Source: Piscinibacter sp. (lineage in GTDB: Bacteria > Pseudomonadota > Gammaproteobacteria > Burkholderiales > Burkholderiaceae_C). From it: 64,000 bases of DNA. This document shows positions 9,669-18,645 of this stretch, piece by piece (position 1 is the stretch's first letter; each line of letters begins with the position of its first letter). The translations under genes and the position numbers were made by a program. The notes beneath the pieces are model-generated. The model saw only the letters and a list, made by a program, of their open reading frames with translations. It was not told the origin of the DNA and did no database searches. The stretch spans positions 62,001-126,000 of the forward strand of contig JADJJI010000001.1 in assembly GCA_016706565.1 (NCBI GenBank), in the 5' to 3' direction.

Positions 9669-9736
9669 CTTAGGAGAAGCAGTACCCACGTGCGGGTTGA
9701 GCACGGAACCTGAAAGTCCCGAGAGGAGAACTCACT

Positions 9737-9889
9737 ATGGCGGACCCCAACAAGGTATGGCCCACAGGGCTGACCGAAGCTGAATCCGAAGAAGTGCATC
9801 GCCACCTGATTCAAGGCACGCAGATCTTCGGCATGATCGCCGCGCTGGCTCACCTGCTGGCGTACATCTATTCACCCTGGCTCAAGTAG
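9737..9889 (+). CDS. pucB: PucB, LH2 beta polypeptide
   Basis: A 50-residue antenna beta chain with the conserved GLTEAESEEVH start, one membrane helix, and the bacteriochlorophyll-binding His in ALAHLLAYIYSPWL. I assign it to LH2 because it is followed by an alpha chain with the LH2-type VVKPSVGIP start and by pucC. The LH1 pair lies elsewhere, at 19.6-20.2 kb. A GAGAGGAGAA ribosome site precedes the ATG. It is too short for usual gene calling. Confidence 0.93.
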   Translation: MADPNKVWPTGLTEAESEEVHRHLIQGTQIFGMIAALAHLLAYIYSPWLK

Positions 9890-9904
9890 TCGAAGGAGCA
9901 CCTC

Positions 9905-10132
9905 ATGATCTATGGAAAGATCTGGCTGGTCGTCAAGCCTTCGGTCGGCATCCCTCTGATGCTCGGAGCCGTGGCGGTGAGCTCGTTCGCAGTGCACTAC
10001 GCACTGCTGTCGCACACCACCTGGCTGCCCAAGTACTACGAGGGTGGCGCCAAGGCAACGAAGGCGGCCGCAGTCGAGTCGCAGCAATCGACGACGCTCG
10101 CTCTGGTGGAGAAATCCGCCACCAAGCAGTAG
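9905..10132 (+). CDS. pucA: PucA, LH2 alpha polypeptide
   Basis: A 75-residue antenna alpha chain with the [12 protein letters not shown] start, a membrane helix with the pigment-binding His ([11 protein letters not shown]), and an extended C-terminal tail rich in Ala, Lys and Ser. A long Ala-rich tail is also known from LH2 alpha of Rubrivivax-type bacteria. It follows pucB by 15 bases with an AAGGAG site. It pairs with PucB to form the peripheral B800-850-type ring; absorption cannot be predicted confidently from sequence. Confidence 0.93.
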   Translation: MIYGKIWLVVKPSVGIPLMLGAVAVSSFAVHYALLSHTTWLPKYYEGGAKATKAAAVESQQSTTLALVEKSATKQ

Positions 10133-10157
10133 CGGACCGTCGCCGTGGACAGCACGG

Positions 10158-10185
10158 CGGACCGGGAAGCAACACTCCCGGTCCG
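10158..10185 (+). terminator. Stable hairpin between pucA and pucC
   Basis: A perfect ten-base stem, CGGACCGGGA paired with TCCCGGTCCG, has an eight-base loop. No run of T follows, so it is more likely an mRNA-stabilising or partial stop element than a full terminator. Such hairpins between antenna and assembly-factor genes allow much more of the short pucBA message than of pucC. Confidence 0.65.
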
Positions 10186-10236
10186 TGCGTGTCTGCTCCA
10201 TCGAATCCGTTCTGACCGAGCCGACCCGACACCACC

Positions 10237-11679
10237 ATGAAGAGCCTCACCCGAAGACTCGTGGTCACCTGGACCGGACTCGGCCCACGCTTCCTGCCTT
10301 TCGCCGATGCGGCGACGCCGGACCTGCCGCTGTCGCGCCTTCTGCGACTCTCGCTGTTCCAGGCCTCCGTCGGCATGGCGCTGGTGCTGCTCGTCGGCAC
10401 GCTCAACCGCGTGATGATCGTCGAGCTGCACGTGCCGGCCTCTCTGGTCGCCATCATGGTGTCGCTGCCGGTGATCTACGCGCCGGTGCGCGCCCTCATC
10501 GGATTTCGCTCCGACAACCACCACTCGGCGCTCGGCTGGCGCCGCGTGCCCTACATCTGGATGGGCACGATGCTGCAGTTCGGCGGCCTCGCGGTGATGC
10601 CCTTCGCGCTGCTGGTGCTGTCCGGCGGCGGCAATGCCTCGCAGTGGCCGGCCTGGATCGGCCAGGCGGGCGCGGCCATCGCCTTCCTGCTCGTCGGCGC
10701 CGGCGTGCACACCACGCAGACCGCCGGGCTCGCCCTGGCCACCGACCTCGCGGCCGAGGAATCGCAGCCCAAGGTGGTCGGCCTGATGTACGTGATGCTG
10801 CTGGTGGGCACCATGGTCAGCGCCGTGGTGTTCGGCCAGCTGCTGGCCGACTTCAGCCCCGGCCGCCTCGTTCAGGTGATCCAGGGTGCCGGGTTGGCCA
10901 CCATGGTGCTCAATGTCGTCGCCCTATGGAAGCAGGAGACGCGCCGCCCGCCGCGTGGCGCGGCGCCGGCCAGGCACGCCAGCTTCGGCGAGTCGTGGGG
11001 GCGCTTCATCAACCAGGTCAACGCGATGCGCCGGCTGGTGGCCATCGGCCTGGGCACCATGGCCTTCAGCATGCAGGACGTGCTGCTCGAGCCCTATGGC
11101 GGCCAGGTCCTGGGCATGAACGTCGGCGCCACCACCTCGCTGACCGCCACCTTCGCCGCCGGCGGGCTGATCGGCTTCGGCTGGGCTTCGGGCGTGCTCA
11201 GCCGCGGCGCCGACCCCTTCCGCATGGCGGCAGCCGGAGCGCTGCTCGGCATCCCGGCGTTCGGCGCCGTCATCATGTCGGCGCCGATGGGGTCGATCCC
11301 GCTGTTCGGCGCCGGTGTGCTGCTGGTCGGGCTGGGCGGCGGCATCTTCAGCCATGGCACGCTCACCGCGACCATGAACAGCGCCCCGAAGGAGCAGACC
11401 GGCCTCGCACTGGGTGCTTGGGGCGCGGTGCAAGCCACGGCGGCGGGTGTCGCGGTGGCGCTCGGCGGCATCCTGCGCGACCTCGTATCCGCGCTGGCCG
11501 CCAGGGGTTTTTTCGGCGAGGCGCTCGCCGTGCCGGCCACGGGCTATGCTGCCGTCTACGCGCTGGAGATCGCCCTGCTGCTGGCCACCACGGCTGCCAT
11601 GGCAGCACTGATCGGCAGCCAGCGCAGTGGGAGCAGTCCCCGCCCGTTCACTGAAGAATTCGAGAGGAGATCGTCATGA
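10237..11679 (+). CDS. pucC: PucC, LH2 assembly factor
   Basis: A 480-residue polytopic membrane protein of the PucC/LhaA family, closely similar along its whole length to the lhaA product at 266-1702 (shared TLNRVMIVEL, GWRRVPYIWMG, QTAGLALATDLA and QDVLLEPYGG). It is needed in other purple bacteria for LH2 assembly. It follows pucBA by about 100 bases including a stable hairpin, and its stop overlaps a 33-residue frame by four bases. The LH2 assignment rests on position. Confidence 0.92.
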   Translation: MKSLTRRLVVTWTGLGPRFLPFADAATPDLPLSRLLRLSLFQASVGMALVLLVGTLNRVMIVELHVPASLVAIMVSLPVIYAPVRALIGFRSDNHHSALGWRRVPYIWMGTMLQFGGLAVMPFALLVLSGGGNASQWPAWIGQAGAAIAFLLVGAGVHTTQTAGLALATDLAAEESQPKVVGLMYVMLLVGTMVSAVVFGQLLADFSPGRLVQVIQGAGLATMVLNVVALWKQETRRPPRGAAPARHASFGESWGRFINQVNAMRRLVAIGLGTMAFSMQDVLLEPYGGQVLGMNVGATTSLTATFAAGGLIGFGWASGVLSRGADPFRMAAAGALLGIPAFGAVIMSAPMGSIPLFGAGVLLVGLGGGIFSHGTLTATMNSAPKEQTGLALGAWGAVQATAAGVAVALGGILRDLVSALAARGFFGEALAVPATGYAAVYALEIALLLATTAAMAALIGSQRSGSSPRPFTEEFERRSS

Positions 11680-11777
11680 AAATCCACTACCTGCTGTTCA
11701 TTCTCTGGGTGCTCTGGGTCGCGTTCTGGCTGTGGGGCCAGTTCACGCGCTGGAACCGCGACAACAAGCGCGACTGA
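11676..11777 (+). CDS. 33-residue single-helix protein after pucC (orf33)
   Basis: A tiny frame starting at an ATGA overlap with the pucC stop, preceded by a GAGAGGAGA ribosome site. The peptide opens MKIHYLLFILWVLWVAFWLWG, a single very Trp-rich membrane helix, then a short basic tail ending in NRDNKRD. Strong translation signals and coupling argue that it is real. Size, single helix and place in a puc operon recall small antenna-associated peptides (PucE, gamma-type subunits), but I cannot assign it to one. Confidence 0.65.
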   Translation: MKIHYLLFILWVLWVAFWLWGQFTRWNRDNKRD

Positions 11778-11787
11778 AGCACTGTGC

Positions 11788-11809
11788 GCGCGGGCCTCAC
11801 CGCCCGCGC
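11788..11809. terminator. Hairpin between convergent puc and crt operons
   Basis: An eight-base stem, GCGCGGGC / GCCCGCGC, with a six-base loop lies between the end of orf33 (plus strand) and the end of orf82 (minus strand). Its placement suits a shared terminator for the two converging operons. The T-tract is weak on both strands (CTGTTC on plus). Confidence 0.55.
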
Positions 11810-11822
11810 CTGTTCAGTCTGG

Positions 11823-12071
11823 TCAGTCTGGTAGCGAGCCCGGCACGCGCCGGCGCCGCGCCAGCGCCAGTACATCGGCCAGGTAGCCGACCATGATCGC
11901 GCCGAAGAAGGCGCCATTGGCCGCCAGCAGCACGGCCAGCGGCAGGCCGCTGATGCGCATGCCGAAGCCGTAGCTGTAGAACGCGCCGAGGGCCGCCACA
12001 CACAGCTGCGCGGCCACGACCAGCCACTCCCATGTGCTGCGCTGCGTCGCCTGCGTCGTCGTTATCGTCAT
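11823..12071 (-). CDS. Small membrane protein after crtC (orf82)
   Basis: An 82-residue protein with two or three membrane segments (about residues 15-33, 40-54 and 54-68) and a basic end (ALARRRR). It starts seven bases after the crtC stop and is the last gene of the puf-crt superoperon. I do not recognise the family. The position suggests a role linked to carotenoid or antenna assembly, but nothing in the sequence proves it. Confidence 0.65.
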   Translation of the reverse strand: MTITTTQATQRSTWEWLVVAAQLCVAALGAFYSYGFGMRISGLPLAVLLAANGAFFGAIMVGYLADVLALARRRRVPGSLPD

Positions 12072-12078
12072 GGCTCCT

Positions 12079-13016
12079 TCACTTCACCCGCGGCATGCGC
12101 CACGGCAGCATCAGCCGTGTCGTGCGCGCCATCAGGCGCGGCACGTTCAGCGTCTCGTGCACCGAGCTCACCCGCTCGCCGAGCAGCGACGAGTCGAGCA
12201 TCGAGCGCACGTAGAAAGGCGTGTCCTCCAGCGTGTGCAGCACGCGCGCCGGCTCGCCTGGTTCATTGCGCATGTGGCGCTCGATGCGCCACAGGCTGCG
12301 CGGCAGCTTCTGCCGAGGCGGGGGCTCGAAGCGCTCGGCGCCGCCGTCCGCCGAGAAGCGCTGCGCGATGACACGGTCGCCGCCCTGCTTCTGCCGCACG
12401 TCGTAGATCACCGCCGTGCTGCCGTCGCGCAGCGAGGCACGTGACCAGTCCCAGTCGGTGAACGGCCGGTCGATCGGCTCGTCGCCCTCGTTCGAATCGA
12501 GGTAGGCCTCGCCGCTCCAGCGAACGCCGGGCTGCTGCAGGTCGACCTCGACACGCGCGCACGGCGCAATCGGCCCCCAGCGGTGCCGGCCGGCGTCGTC
12601 CAGCGTGGTCGCGAAGGTCGACAGGCCACGCGGCCACACGCGCACTCGGCCGCGCACGCGCTGCGGCAGCGGCATGCCGATCTCGTCGAGGTCGAGCACC
12701 AGCGAGGCGCCGTCCCAGTGGATGCGGCTCGGGCCGACGACGAACTCGTGCACGTCGCGCGTCACGCTGGCGCGGCTGCGCTCGGTCATCGTCCAGCGCT
12801 TGCCGGCGTCGCCGTAAAGCGCCACGTTGATCGCGCAATGGTCCTCGGCCGGCGACTTCGGGTCGCGCGCGCGGGCCCAGGTGTAGTACGGCGAGAAGAC
12901 GCTGCCGACGAAGGCGATGATGGTCAGGGCATGGCGGCCGTCGTCGCTGACCGCGTCGACGTACCACCAGAGATAAGCACCCGGCGCGACCGGCTGGTCG
13001 AATCGAGGCGTGCCAT
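12079..13016 (-). CDS. crtC: CrtC, hydroxyneurosporene synthase (carotenoid 1,2-hydratase); start unresolved
   Basis: Adds water across the 1,2 double bond of neurosporene or lycopene ends. The frame shows the family's PRFDQPVAPGAYLWWYVDA opening, VGSVFSPYYTWAR and AINVALYG, and continues to 12079, giving about 310 residues. No ATG, GTG or TTG in this frame lies near the conserved N-terminus. The only nearby ATG (13016-13014) is one base out of frame; one extra base after it would give MA-TPRFDQP. The start given here is that ATG. Either an indel is present or a non-standard start is used. The 5' part overlaps the crtD end by about 90 bases. Confidence 0.8.
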
Positions 13017-14501
13017 CAGCGTCGCGGCCGCCAGTTGCCCCGACAGTGCCGCCATCGGCACGCCCGGCCCCGGATGCACCCCCCCGCCCGCCAGGTACAG
13101 GCCCGGCAGCCGGCTCGTCGAGGCGCTGCGCCGGAACGACGACATCCAGCCGTGCGTCGCCTGGCCGTACAGCGCCCCGCCGCTGGCCGGGAAGAGCCGG
13201 TGAAAGTCGCGTGGCGTGGTGAGAGTCACCTGCTGCGGCGTCATGTCGATCTGCAGGCCGCATCGGCGCAGCAAGTCCAGGCTCCGTTGTTCGCATGGGT
13301 CGGTCTCCAGGGCATCGAAGGCGCGCCGGTCGCCTTCGGCAGGGGCATTGACGAGGCACAGCAACCGCTCGGCGCCGGCCGGGCCGGCCACGCCGCCGCG
13401 GTCCTGCGCGCAGACGTACACCGTGCCTCGCTGCGGCAGCTGCCGGGCGCGGAAGATGTCGCTGAACTCGGACGCGTAGTCGTCGTCGAAGAACACGTTG
13501 TGGCGCTCGAGCGGGAAGCCCTGCGTGCGTGCGTGCACGGCCCAGGTCAGCGCCGACAGCGAACGTTGCTCGCGCGGCAGCGAAGGCACGGCGCCGCGCG
13601 CGTCGTCTCCGAGCAGGCCTTCGGCCAGGGCCTGCGGATCGCCGTTGAAGACCACCGAGTCGGCGGCCAGTTCCTCGCCGCCGGCCAGGCGCACGCCGCG
13701 CACCCGGCCGCCCGTGGTCAGGATGCGCTCGCAGGGGCTCGCGTAGCGGATGCTGACGCCGCGCCGCTGGGCGAGCGCGGCGAAGGCCTGCGCGACGGCA
13801 TGCATGCCACCGTCGACCGACCACACGCCGTCGAGTTCGACCTGCGCCACCAGCATCAGCGTGGCCGGCGCCTCCCAGGGCGACGCGCCGCAATAGGTGG
13901 CGTAGCGGCCGAACAGCTGCTGCAGGCGCGGGTCGCGGAAGTGCCGCGCCAGCGCGCTCCACATCGAGGCGAACGGGCCGAGGCCGGCCAGTGTGGCCAG
14001 GCCGCGCGGGCCGAGGTCGCCGGCCATCGACAGGAGCGTGGGCCGCTCGCAGCGGATGTAGGGGCCTTCGAGCCGCTCGTACACCGCCTTGGCCTGCCGG
14101 CAGAAACCGAGGAAGCGCTGTGCCTCGGCGGCACCGGAGAACTCGCCGATCGCCTGCGCCGAACGCTCGCGGTCGGCGAACAGGTCGAGCCGGCGCTCAT
14201 GGCCGCGCCAGGCGTGGCGGGCCAGCACGTCCAGCGGCGTGAGCGCGGGCAGGTCGGCCATCGAGAAACCGGCGGCATCGAGGATCTGCTCGAACACCCA
14301 GCGCATCGTGAAAACCGTGGGGCCGGCGTCGATGCCGGCACCGTCGACCTGCAGCCGGCGCATCTTGCCGCCGGGCGCATCGGCGGCCTCGACCAGGGTG
14401 ACCTGAAGGCCGGCACGCGCCAGCAGCAGCGCGCTCACCAGCCCACCGATGCCGGCACCGACCACCACCACGCGGTGCGCGCCGGCGCGCTCAGCCGCCA
14501 T
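12924..14501 (-). CDS. crtD: CrtD, 1-hydroxycarotenoid 3,4-desaturase
   Basis: A 525-residue FAD enzyme of the CrtI/CrtD family with VVVGAGIGGLVSALLLARAG at the start and APGGKMRRL, DAGPTVFTM and GGGVHPGPGVPMAALSG further on. It inserts the 3,4 double bond after CrtC hydration in the spheroidene route. I start it at the ATG (MAAERAGAH) overlapping the crtA end by 11 bases; the open frame extends further upstream but only through crtA. The last 30 residues, after LMARLDSTS, look non-conserved and run over the crtC start, which fits a small indel at this junction. Confidence 0.92.
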   Translation of the reverse strand: MAAERAGAHRVVVVGAGIGGLVSALLLARAGLQVTLVEAADAPGGKMRRLQVDGAGIDAGPTVFTMRWVFEQILDAAGFSMADLPALTPLDVLARHAWRGHERRLDLFADRERSAQAIGEFSGAAEAQRFLGFCRQAKAVYERLEGPYIRCERPTLLSMAGDLGPRGLATLAGLGPFASMWSALARHFRDPRLQQLFGRYATYCGASPWEAPATLMLVAQVELDGVWSVDGGMHAVAQAFAALAQRRGVSIRYASPCERILTTGGRVRGVRLAGGEELAADSVVFNGDPQALAEGLLGDDARGAVPSLPREQRSLSALTWAVHARTQGFPLERHNVFFDDDYASEFSDIFRARQLPQRGTVYVCAQDRGGVAGPAGAERLLCLVNAPAEGDRRAFDALETDPCEQRSLDLLRRCGLQIDMTPQQVTLTTPRDFHRLFPASGGALYGQATHGWMSSFRRSASTSRLPGLYLAGGGVHPGPGVPMAALSGQLAAATLMARLDSTSRSRRVLISGGTSTRSATTAAMP

Positions 14502-15288
14502 ACACGCGGCCCTTCCAGATGCCCTGCAGATCGAGCACCGCGAAGCGCACGAACATGGCCTCGGCGAAGAAGTCGCCTGCATAGGCGGTGCGGATGGCCA
14601 GCAGGTGCGCGCCGCTGCGCGCATAGGCGTCCATCGACGCCACGCTGTCCCACAGGCTGAAGGTGCACTGGCGCAGCAGCGGCGCCTCGCCCAGGCCGAC
14701 GGCGAGTTCGCAGCCCGGCGATGCGGCCAGGGCCGCCTCGCTGGCCCGCGAAAGGCGCCAGAACGAGCGCAGGTGGCGCGGCCGGATCGATGCACGCGTG
14801 AGTGCGGCCACCGGCCCGTCGGTCGGCAAGCTCGCGGTCGGCACCATCGCGGCACCCGACCACGAGCCCTTGCTCGAGGTGGCGCGCAGCAGGGCGACGC
14901 AGCACTCCTTCGCATGCGCACGGTAGCGCGCGAGCACCGGCGACGAGTCGACGAACTGGCGCGCCGTCGTCTCGTCGTCGAAGACCAGGAACAGGCCCTG
15001 CCGCGAGCCGCTGGGCCGCAATCCGAAACCGCCCTCGTGGCCGCTGCCCAGCACCTTGGCGAAGCGCAGCCCGGCGACATGGCGCAGCGGCCGGCGTTGC
15101 AGCACCAGCCGCGCCCAGCCCCAGGCCCGCGCCATCGGCGTGTACTCGACGAGCAGCATCACCGCGACGGTTCCGGCCAGTTGCAGCGGCGCGTTGAACG
15201 GCCCGCCGCGCGCGTCGCCCGAAGGCGGACGGTCGGCGCCGACGCGTGCCAGCGGCGCGGTGGTGCCGTGAGCCTCGATCGTTGTCAC
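14491..15288 (-). CDS. crtA: CrtA, spheroidene monooxygenase
   Basis: A 265-residue protein recognised by [33 protein letters not shown] and [10 protein letters not shown], features of CrtA, which oxidises spheroidene to spheroidenone when oxygen is present. Its presence predicts that cells turn from yellow-brown to red-purple in air. The gene overlaps ispH upstream and crtD downstream by a few bases, giving the ispH-crtA-crtD-crtC order. Confidence 0.92.
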   Translation of the reverse strand: MTTIEAHGTTAPLARVGADRPPSGDARGGPFNAPLQLAGTVAVMLLVEYTPMARAWGWARLVLQRRPLRHVAGLRFAKVLGSGHEGGFGLRPSGSRQGLFLVFDDETTARQFVDSSPVLARYRAHAKECCVALLRATSSKGSWSGAAMVPTASLPTDGPVAALTRASIRPRHLRSFWRLSRASEAALAASPGCELAVGLGEAPLLRQCTFSLWDSVASMDAYARSGAHLLAIRTAYAGDFFAEAMFVRFAVLDLQGIWKGRVYGG

Positions 15289-16256
15289 GCCGCCCGCCGC
15301 AGCAGTGCCACGGGCAGGCGGAAGACGATGCCCTCGTCCAGCCCCTCGGCCTGGCGCACGTCGCCGGCACCGAGTTCGCGCAGGCGCTGCGCGACCCGCT
15401 GCACCAGCACCTCGGGCGTGGAGGCGCCCGCCGTCACGCCGATGCGGCGTGCGCCAGCCACCCAGGCCGGGTCGATGCCGCTGTCGTCCTGCACCAGGTA
15501 GGCGTCCACGCCCTGCTGCGCCGCGACCTCGCGCAGCCGCGTCGAGTTGGAGCTGTTGCGCGCGCCGACCACCAGCACCACGTCGACCTGCGCCGCCAGT
15601 TCGCGCACCGCGTTCTGCCGGTTCTGCGTGGCGTAGCAGATGTCGTCGGTCTCGGGGCCGACGATCTGCGGGAAACGCGCCTTCAGCGCCGCGATGATGC
15701 CGCGCGTGTCGTCCAGGCTCAGCGTGGTCTGCGTCACGTAGGCCACCGGCGCGCCAACGTCGATCGGCAGCGCCTGGACCTGCGCGGCCTCGCTGACCAG
15801 ATGCACCTCGCCCTCGACGCGGCCCATCGTGCCCACCACCTCCTCGTGGCCGGCATGGCCGATGACGATGATGGCGTGGCCCTGCCGGGCATAGCGCTGC
15901 GCCTGCAGGTGCACCTTGGTGACCAGCGGGCAGGTGGCGTCGATCACCTGCAGCCGGCGCACCTGCGACTGGTGCACCACCGCCAGCGAAACGCCGTGCG
16001 CGCTGAACACGGTCACCGCGCCCTTGGGCACCTGCTCGAGCGAATCGACGAACACCGCACCCTTGTCGCGCAGGTCGGCCACCACGTGGCCGTTGTGCAC
16101 GATCTCGTGGAACACGTAGACCGGCGCGCCGTGCAGCTCGAGCGCGCGCTCGACGATCTCGATCGCCCGCACCACCCCGGCGCAGAAGCCGCGCGGCCGG
16201 GCCAGCAGCACATCGGCCGCCGGCGCGAGGATGGGCGATGCGGTGATGGGCGACAT
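15285..16256 (-). CDS. ispH: IspH, 4-hydroxy-3-methylbut-2-enyl diphosphate reductase
   Basis: A 323-residue 4Fe-4S enzyme that makes isopentenyl and dimethylallyl diphosphate in the last step of the MEP pathway. The three cluster-binding cysteines are visible in [20 protein letters not shown] and [11 protein letters not shown]. It sits 22 bases after pufC and overlaps crtA by four. An ispH (lytB) copy here is known from Rubrivivax-type clusters and would raise isoprenoid supply for carotenoids and phytol when the superoperon is on. A second genomic copy is likely but not visible. Confidence 0.95.
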   Translation of the reverse strand: MSPITASPILAPAADVLLARPRGFCAGVVRAIEIVERALELHGAPVYVFHEIVHNGHVVADLRDKGAVFVDSLEQVPKGAVTVFSAHGVSLAVVHQSQVRRLQVIDATCPLVTKVHLQAQRYARQGHAIIVIGHAGHEEVVGTMGRVEGEVHLVSEAAQVQALPIDVGAPVAYVTQTTLSLDDTRGIIAALKARFPQIVGPETDDICYATQNRQNAVRELAAQVDVVLVVGARNSSNSTRLREVAAQQGVDAYLVQDDSGIDPAWVAGARRIGVTAGASTPEVLVQRVAQRLRELGAGDVRQAEGLDEGIVFRLPVALLRRAA

Positions 16257-16278
16257 GGCCGGTGCGCAGCGGGCCGCG

Positions 16279-17649
16279 CTACTTGATCGTCACCTCGACG
16301 CGGCGCGCCGTCGGGTCTTCGCCGGCGACGTTGGCCTCGGTCTGCTGCGGCTTGGCCAGTGTCACGCGCGACTCGGCGATGCCGGCGGCGAGCAAGGAAT
16401 CACGCACGGTGAAGGCGCGCTGCTTGGCCAGTTCCTGGTTCTGCGCCAGCGTGCCGGCCGCCGAGTGGAAGCCGGAGATGGTCGCCTTCGCAGCCGGCGT
16501 CTTGCTCATCGTGGTGATCAGTTCGGCCAGGCCCCTGGCCTGCGCGTCCTGAAGGACCGGGGAGCCGACGTCGAAGTACAGCACCGAGCGCTGCGCCTCC
16601 GCCACCGGCGGCGGCAGCGCTGCCGGGCCCGATGTGCTCACCATCGCCACCTTGAGCAGCTCCGGGTAGTCCTTGGCCATCGGCGCACCGTAGACCGGCT
16701 TGTAGGCACCCTGGTGGCAGGTTGCGCAATACACCTTGGCCACGTCGCCCGTGGGCCCCTTGCGCGCCGCCGGGAAGGTGTCGGTCAGCGGCTGCATGTA
16801 GGCGTTGTTGAGCTCGCGCACCATGCGGATGCCGTGCCACGCCGTGGTGCGCTGGGGAGAACTCTCCTGCCAGTTGCCGAACGAGCGGGTGTTGTGGCAG
16901 TAGGTGCAGTTGACGCCCAATGACTTGGACATGTGCATCATCAGGCCGTAGGTCTGCTCGGTGTGCTGGATCGAGTTGCGGTTTCCGGTGGGCAGCGGCG
17001 TGTTGCCCGCCACGCGGATGTCCATCGCCTTCTGCAGGTACGGCGTGTACGGGTCGTTGGGCAGCGAAGCCAGCCCCACGGTGGTGGCCGGGTAGTTCTG
17101 GCCGTTGAGGTTGCCGATGAAGTCCGCGCGTTTGTTCTGCGGCTCCGCCGTGAACCAGATCTCCGCCGGGATGTTGTTGCCCCGGTGGCAGGTGTAGCAG
17201 GTCACGCCGGTGGCGGCCACGTGCGGCTTCCAGTCGGCGTTGATCTTCTGCGTCATCTGGATCATGCGGCGGGCGACGACCTTCTGGTACTTCGTGTCGT
17301 CGGCCAGGTTCTCGCTGTGGCAGTAGGTGCAGCCTTCCTTCGGTGCGACCCACTCGGTGATCGCCAGCATCTGGCGCGTGAAGGCACCGGCACTCAGGTC
17401 ACCGAGCACCTGCACGTTCTTGAACACGTCCTTGGCCTTCGGGCCATCGGCGGAGATCGGTGGCTGTGCGACCGGCGGCTGGTTCAGCGGGATCTGTTCG
17501 GCCATGGCACGCGGGTTGTAGACCTGCACCATGCCCGTGCCGCGGTAGCCGTACTGCACCGAATCCACCGGCGGCCGCTCGCAGCCGGCCAGCAGGGCTG
17601 CGCCGGCCAGCGCGGCGAGCATCGAAGAGATTCTCGCGAAGGCGCTCAT
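16279..17649 (-). CDS. pufC: PufC, tetraheme reaction-centre cytochrome with C-terminal OmpA-like domain
   Basis: A 456-residue lipoprotein. A signal peptide ends in LLAGC (Cys23), a lipobox for anchoring at the periplasmic face. Four heme motifs start at residues 107 (CTYCH), 151 (CYTCH), 248 (CTYCH) and 308 (CATCH); these relay electrons to the special pair. After a Pro/Ala linker, residues about 355-456 resemble an OmpA/MotB peptidoglycan-binding domain: LYFDVGS, a GFHS segment, [21 protein letters not shown] and a final ARRVEVTIK. The extra domain makes it much longer than classical PufC. The start overlaps the pufM stop (ATGA). Confidence 0.93.
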   Translation of the reverse strand: MSAFARISSMLAALAGAALLAGCERPPVDSVQYGYRGTGMVQVYNPRAMAEQIPLNQPPVAQPPISADGPKAKDVFKNVQVLGDLSAGAFTRQMLAITEWVAPKEGCTYCHSENLADDTKYQKVVARRMIQMTQKINADWKPHVAATGVTCYTCHRGNNIPAEIWFTAEPQNKRADFIGNLNGQNYPATTVGLASLPNDPYTPYLQKAMDIRVAGNTPLPTGNRNSIQHTEQTYGLMMHMSKSLGVNCTYCHNTRSFGNWQESSPQRTTAWHGIRMVRELNNAYMQPLTDTFPAARKGPTGDVAKVYCATCHQGAYKPVYGAPMAKDYPELLKVAMVSTSGPAALPPPVAEAQRSVLYFDVGSPVLQDAQARGLAELITTMSKTPAAKATISGFHSAAGTLAQNQELAKQRAFTVRDSLLAAGIAESRVTLAKPQQTEANVAGEDPTARRVEVTIK

Positions 17650-18629
17650 GGCTTGACTCCCTGCAGGGCGGCGGCCGGATCGACCCCCGTGCCGAACACG
17701 GCCGGGTACGGCGGCGCGACGCCGTGCTGCACCGACCACAGATACCAGTTGTCGACCACCGTGCCGGACAGCAGGATGCCGATGCCGCCGGTCAGCGGGC
17801 ACAGCACCGCGAACCACCAGGCCCAGCGGTGAATCGATTCCGTCGTCGCGTTGAAGCCCATCGTCCAGCGCCAGAACAGCGCGGCACGCTCCGAGGCGGT
17901 GCCGCGGTCGACGATCTGCTCGATCTCGCGTTCGCCGCCGAAGCGTGTCACCGCCAGGATGGTGGCGCCGTGCATCGCGAACAGCAGCGTCGAGCCGTAC
18001 AGGAAGGCGATCGACAGCGCGTGGAAGGGGTTGTAGAACAGGTTGCCGTAGCGCAGCGAGAAGGCAGCCGTCCAGTCGAGGTGAGAGAAGATGCCGAAGG
18101 GCACCGCCTCGCTCCAGCTGCCCATCAGCACCGGGCGGATGAAGCCGAGCACGAGGAACAGCCAGATCGCCGACAGGAAGCCCCAGGCCACGTGCGTGCC
18201 CAGGCCCAGCGCCCTCGCCCGGGTGTACATGCGCGCCCACCACAGGAAGATCGAGATGGTCAGGAACAGGCCCGCCATCAGCCACCAGCCGCCGTCGTTC
18301 AGCGGCGGCAGCGACAGGCCGTAGGCCGGCGACGGCGGGTCCAGCGACAGCCAGAACAGCTGACGGATGAACTGCACCGGATCCCAGTTGACCTGGGTCA
18401 GCATGTTGAAGCCGATGATGTTGAACGACAGCGTGCCGAAGATCAGCGAGGCCAGGCCGAGCGGGCCGAGGTAGATCGGGCCGATCTGGGCGCAGCCGAT
18501 GCGGCCCATGAGGTGCGAGATCCACGGGTTCTTGCCGGTGCGCGGGCTGTTGCCCGGAGGCAGCGGCACACCCAGCTCCGCCGGGCCCACGACCTGCACG
18601 CTGGTGAAGAGGTTTTGGTATTCGACCAT
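17646..18629 (-). CDS. pufM: PufM, reaction centre M subunit
   Basis: A 327-residue protein with five membrane helices that with PufL binds the special-pair bacteriochlorophylls, bacteriopheophytins, quinone and non-haem iron. Family sequences include [12 protein letters not shown] at the start, [22 protein letters not shown] with its pigment His, and [11 protein letters not shown] with the iron-site His. It follows pufL by 16 bases with an AGGAG site. Confidence 0.97.
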   Translation of the reverse strand: MVEYQNLFTSVQVVGPAELGVPLPPGNSPRTGKNPWISHLMGRIGCAQIGPIYLGPLGLASLIFGTLSFNIIGFNMLTQVNWDPVQFIRQLFWLSLDPPSPAYGLSLPPLNDGGWWLMAGLFLTISIFLWWARMYTRARALGLGTHVAWGFLSAIWLFLVLGFIRPVLMGSWSEAVPFGIFSHLDWTAAFSLRYGNLFYNPFHALSIAFLYGSTLLFAMHGATILAVTRFGGEREIEQIVDRGTASERAALFWRWTMGFNATTESIHRWAWWFAVLCPLTGGIGILLSGTVVDNWYLWSVQHGVAPPYPAVFGTGVDPAAALQGVKP

Positions 18630-18645
18630 GCTTGTTCTCCTGGGC

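Noticed and set aside
9721..9736. Hidden gene in the bciB-pucB gap
   Set aside because: The gap is under 100 bases and is filled by the promoter, operator and ribosome site.
9737..10132. Could these be LH1 genes (pufBA)?
   Set aside because: The alpha chain has the LH2-type VVKPSVGIP start and a long Ala-rich tail, pucC follows, and the LH1 pair is next to pufLMC at 19.6-20.2 kb.
16279..18525. One fused 748-residue PufM-PufC protein
   Set aside because: The frame only reads through pufM out of phase; pufM has its own complete frame and pufC starts at the ATGA overlap.
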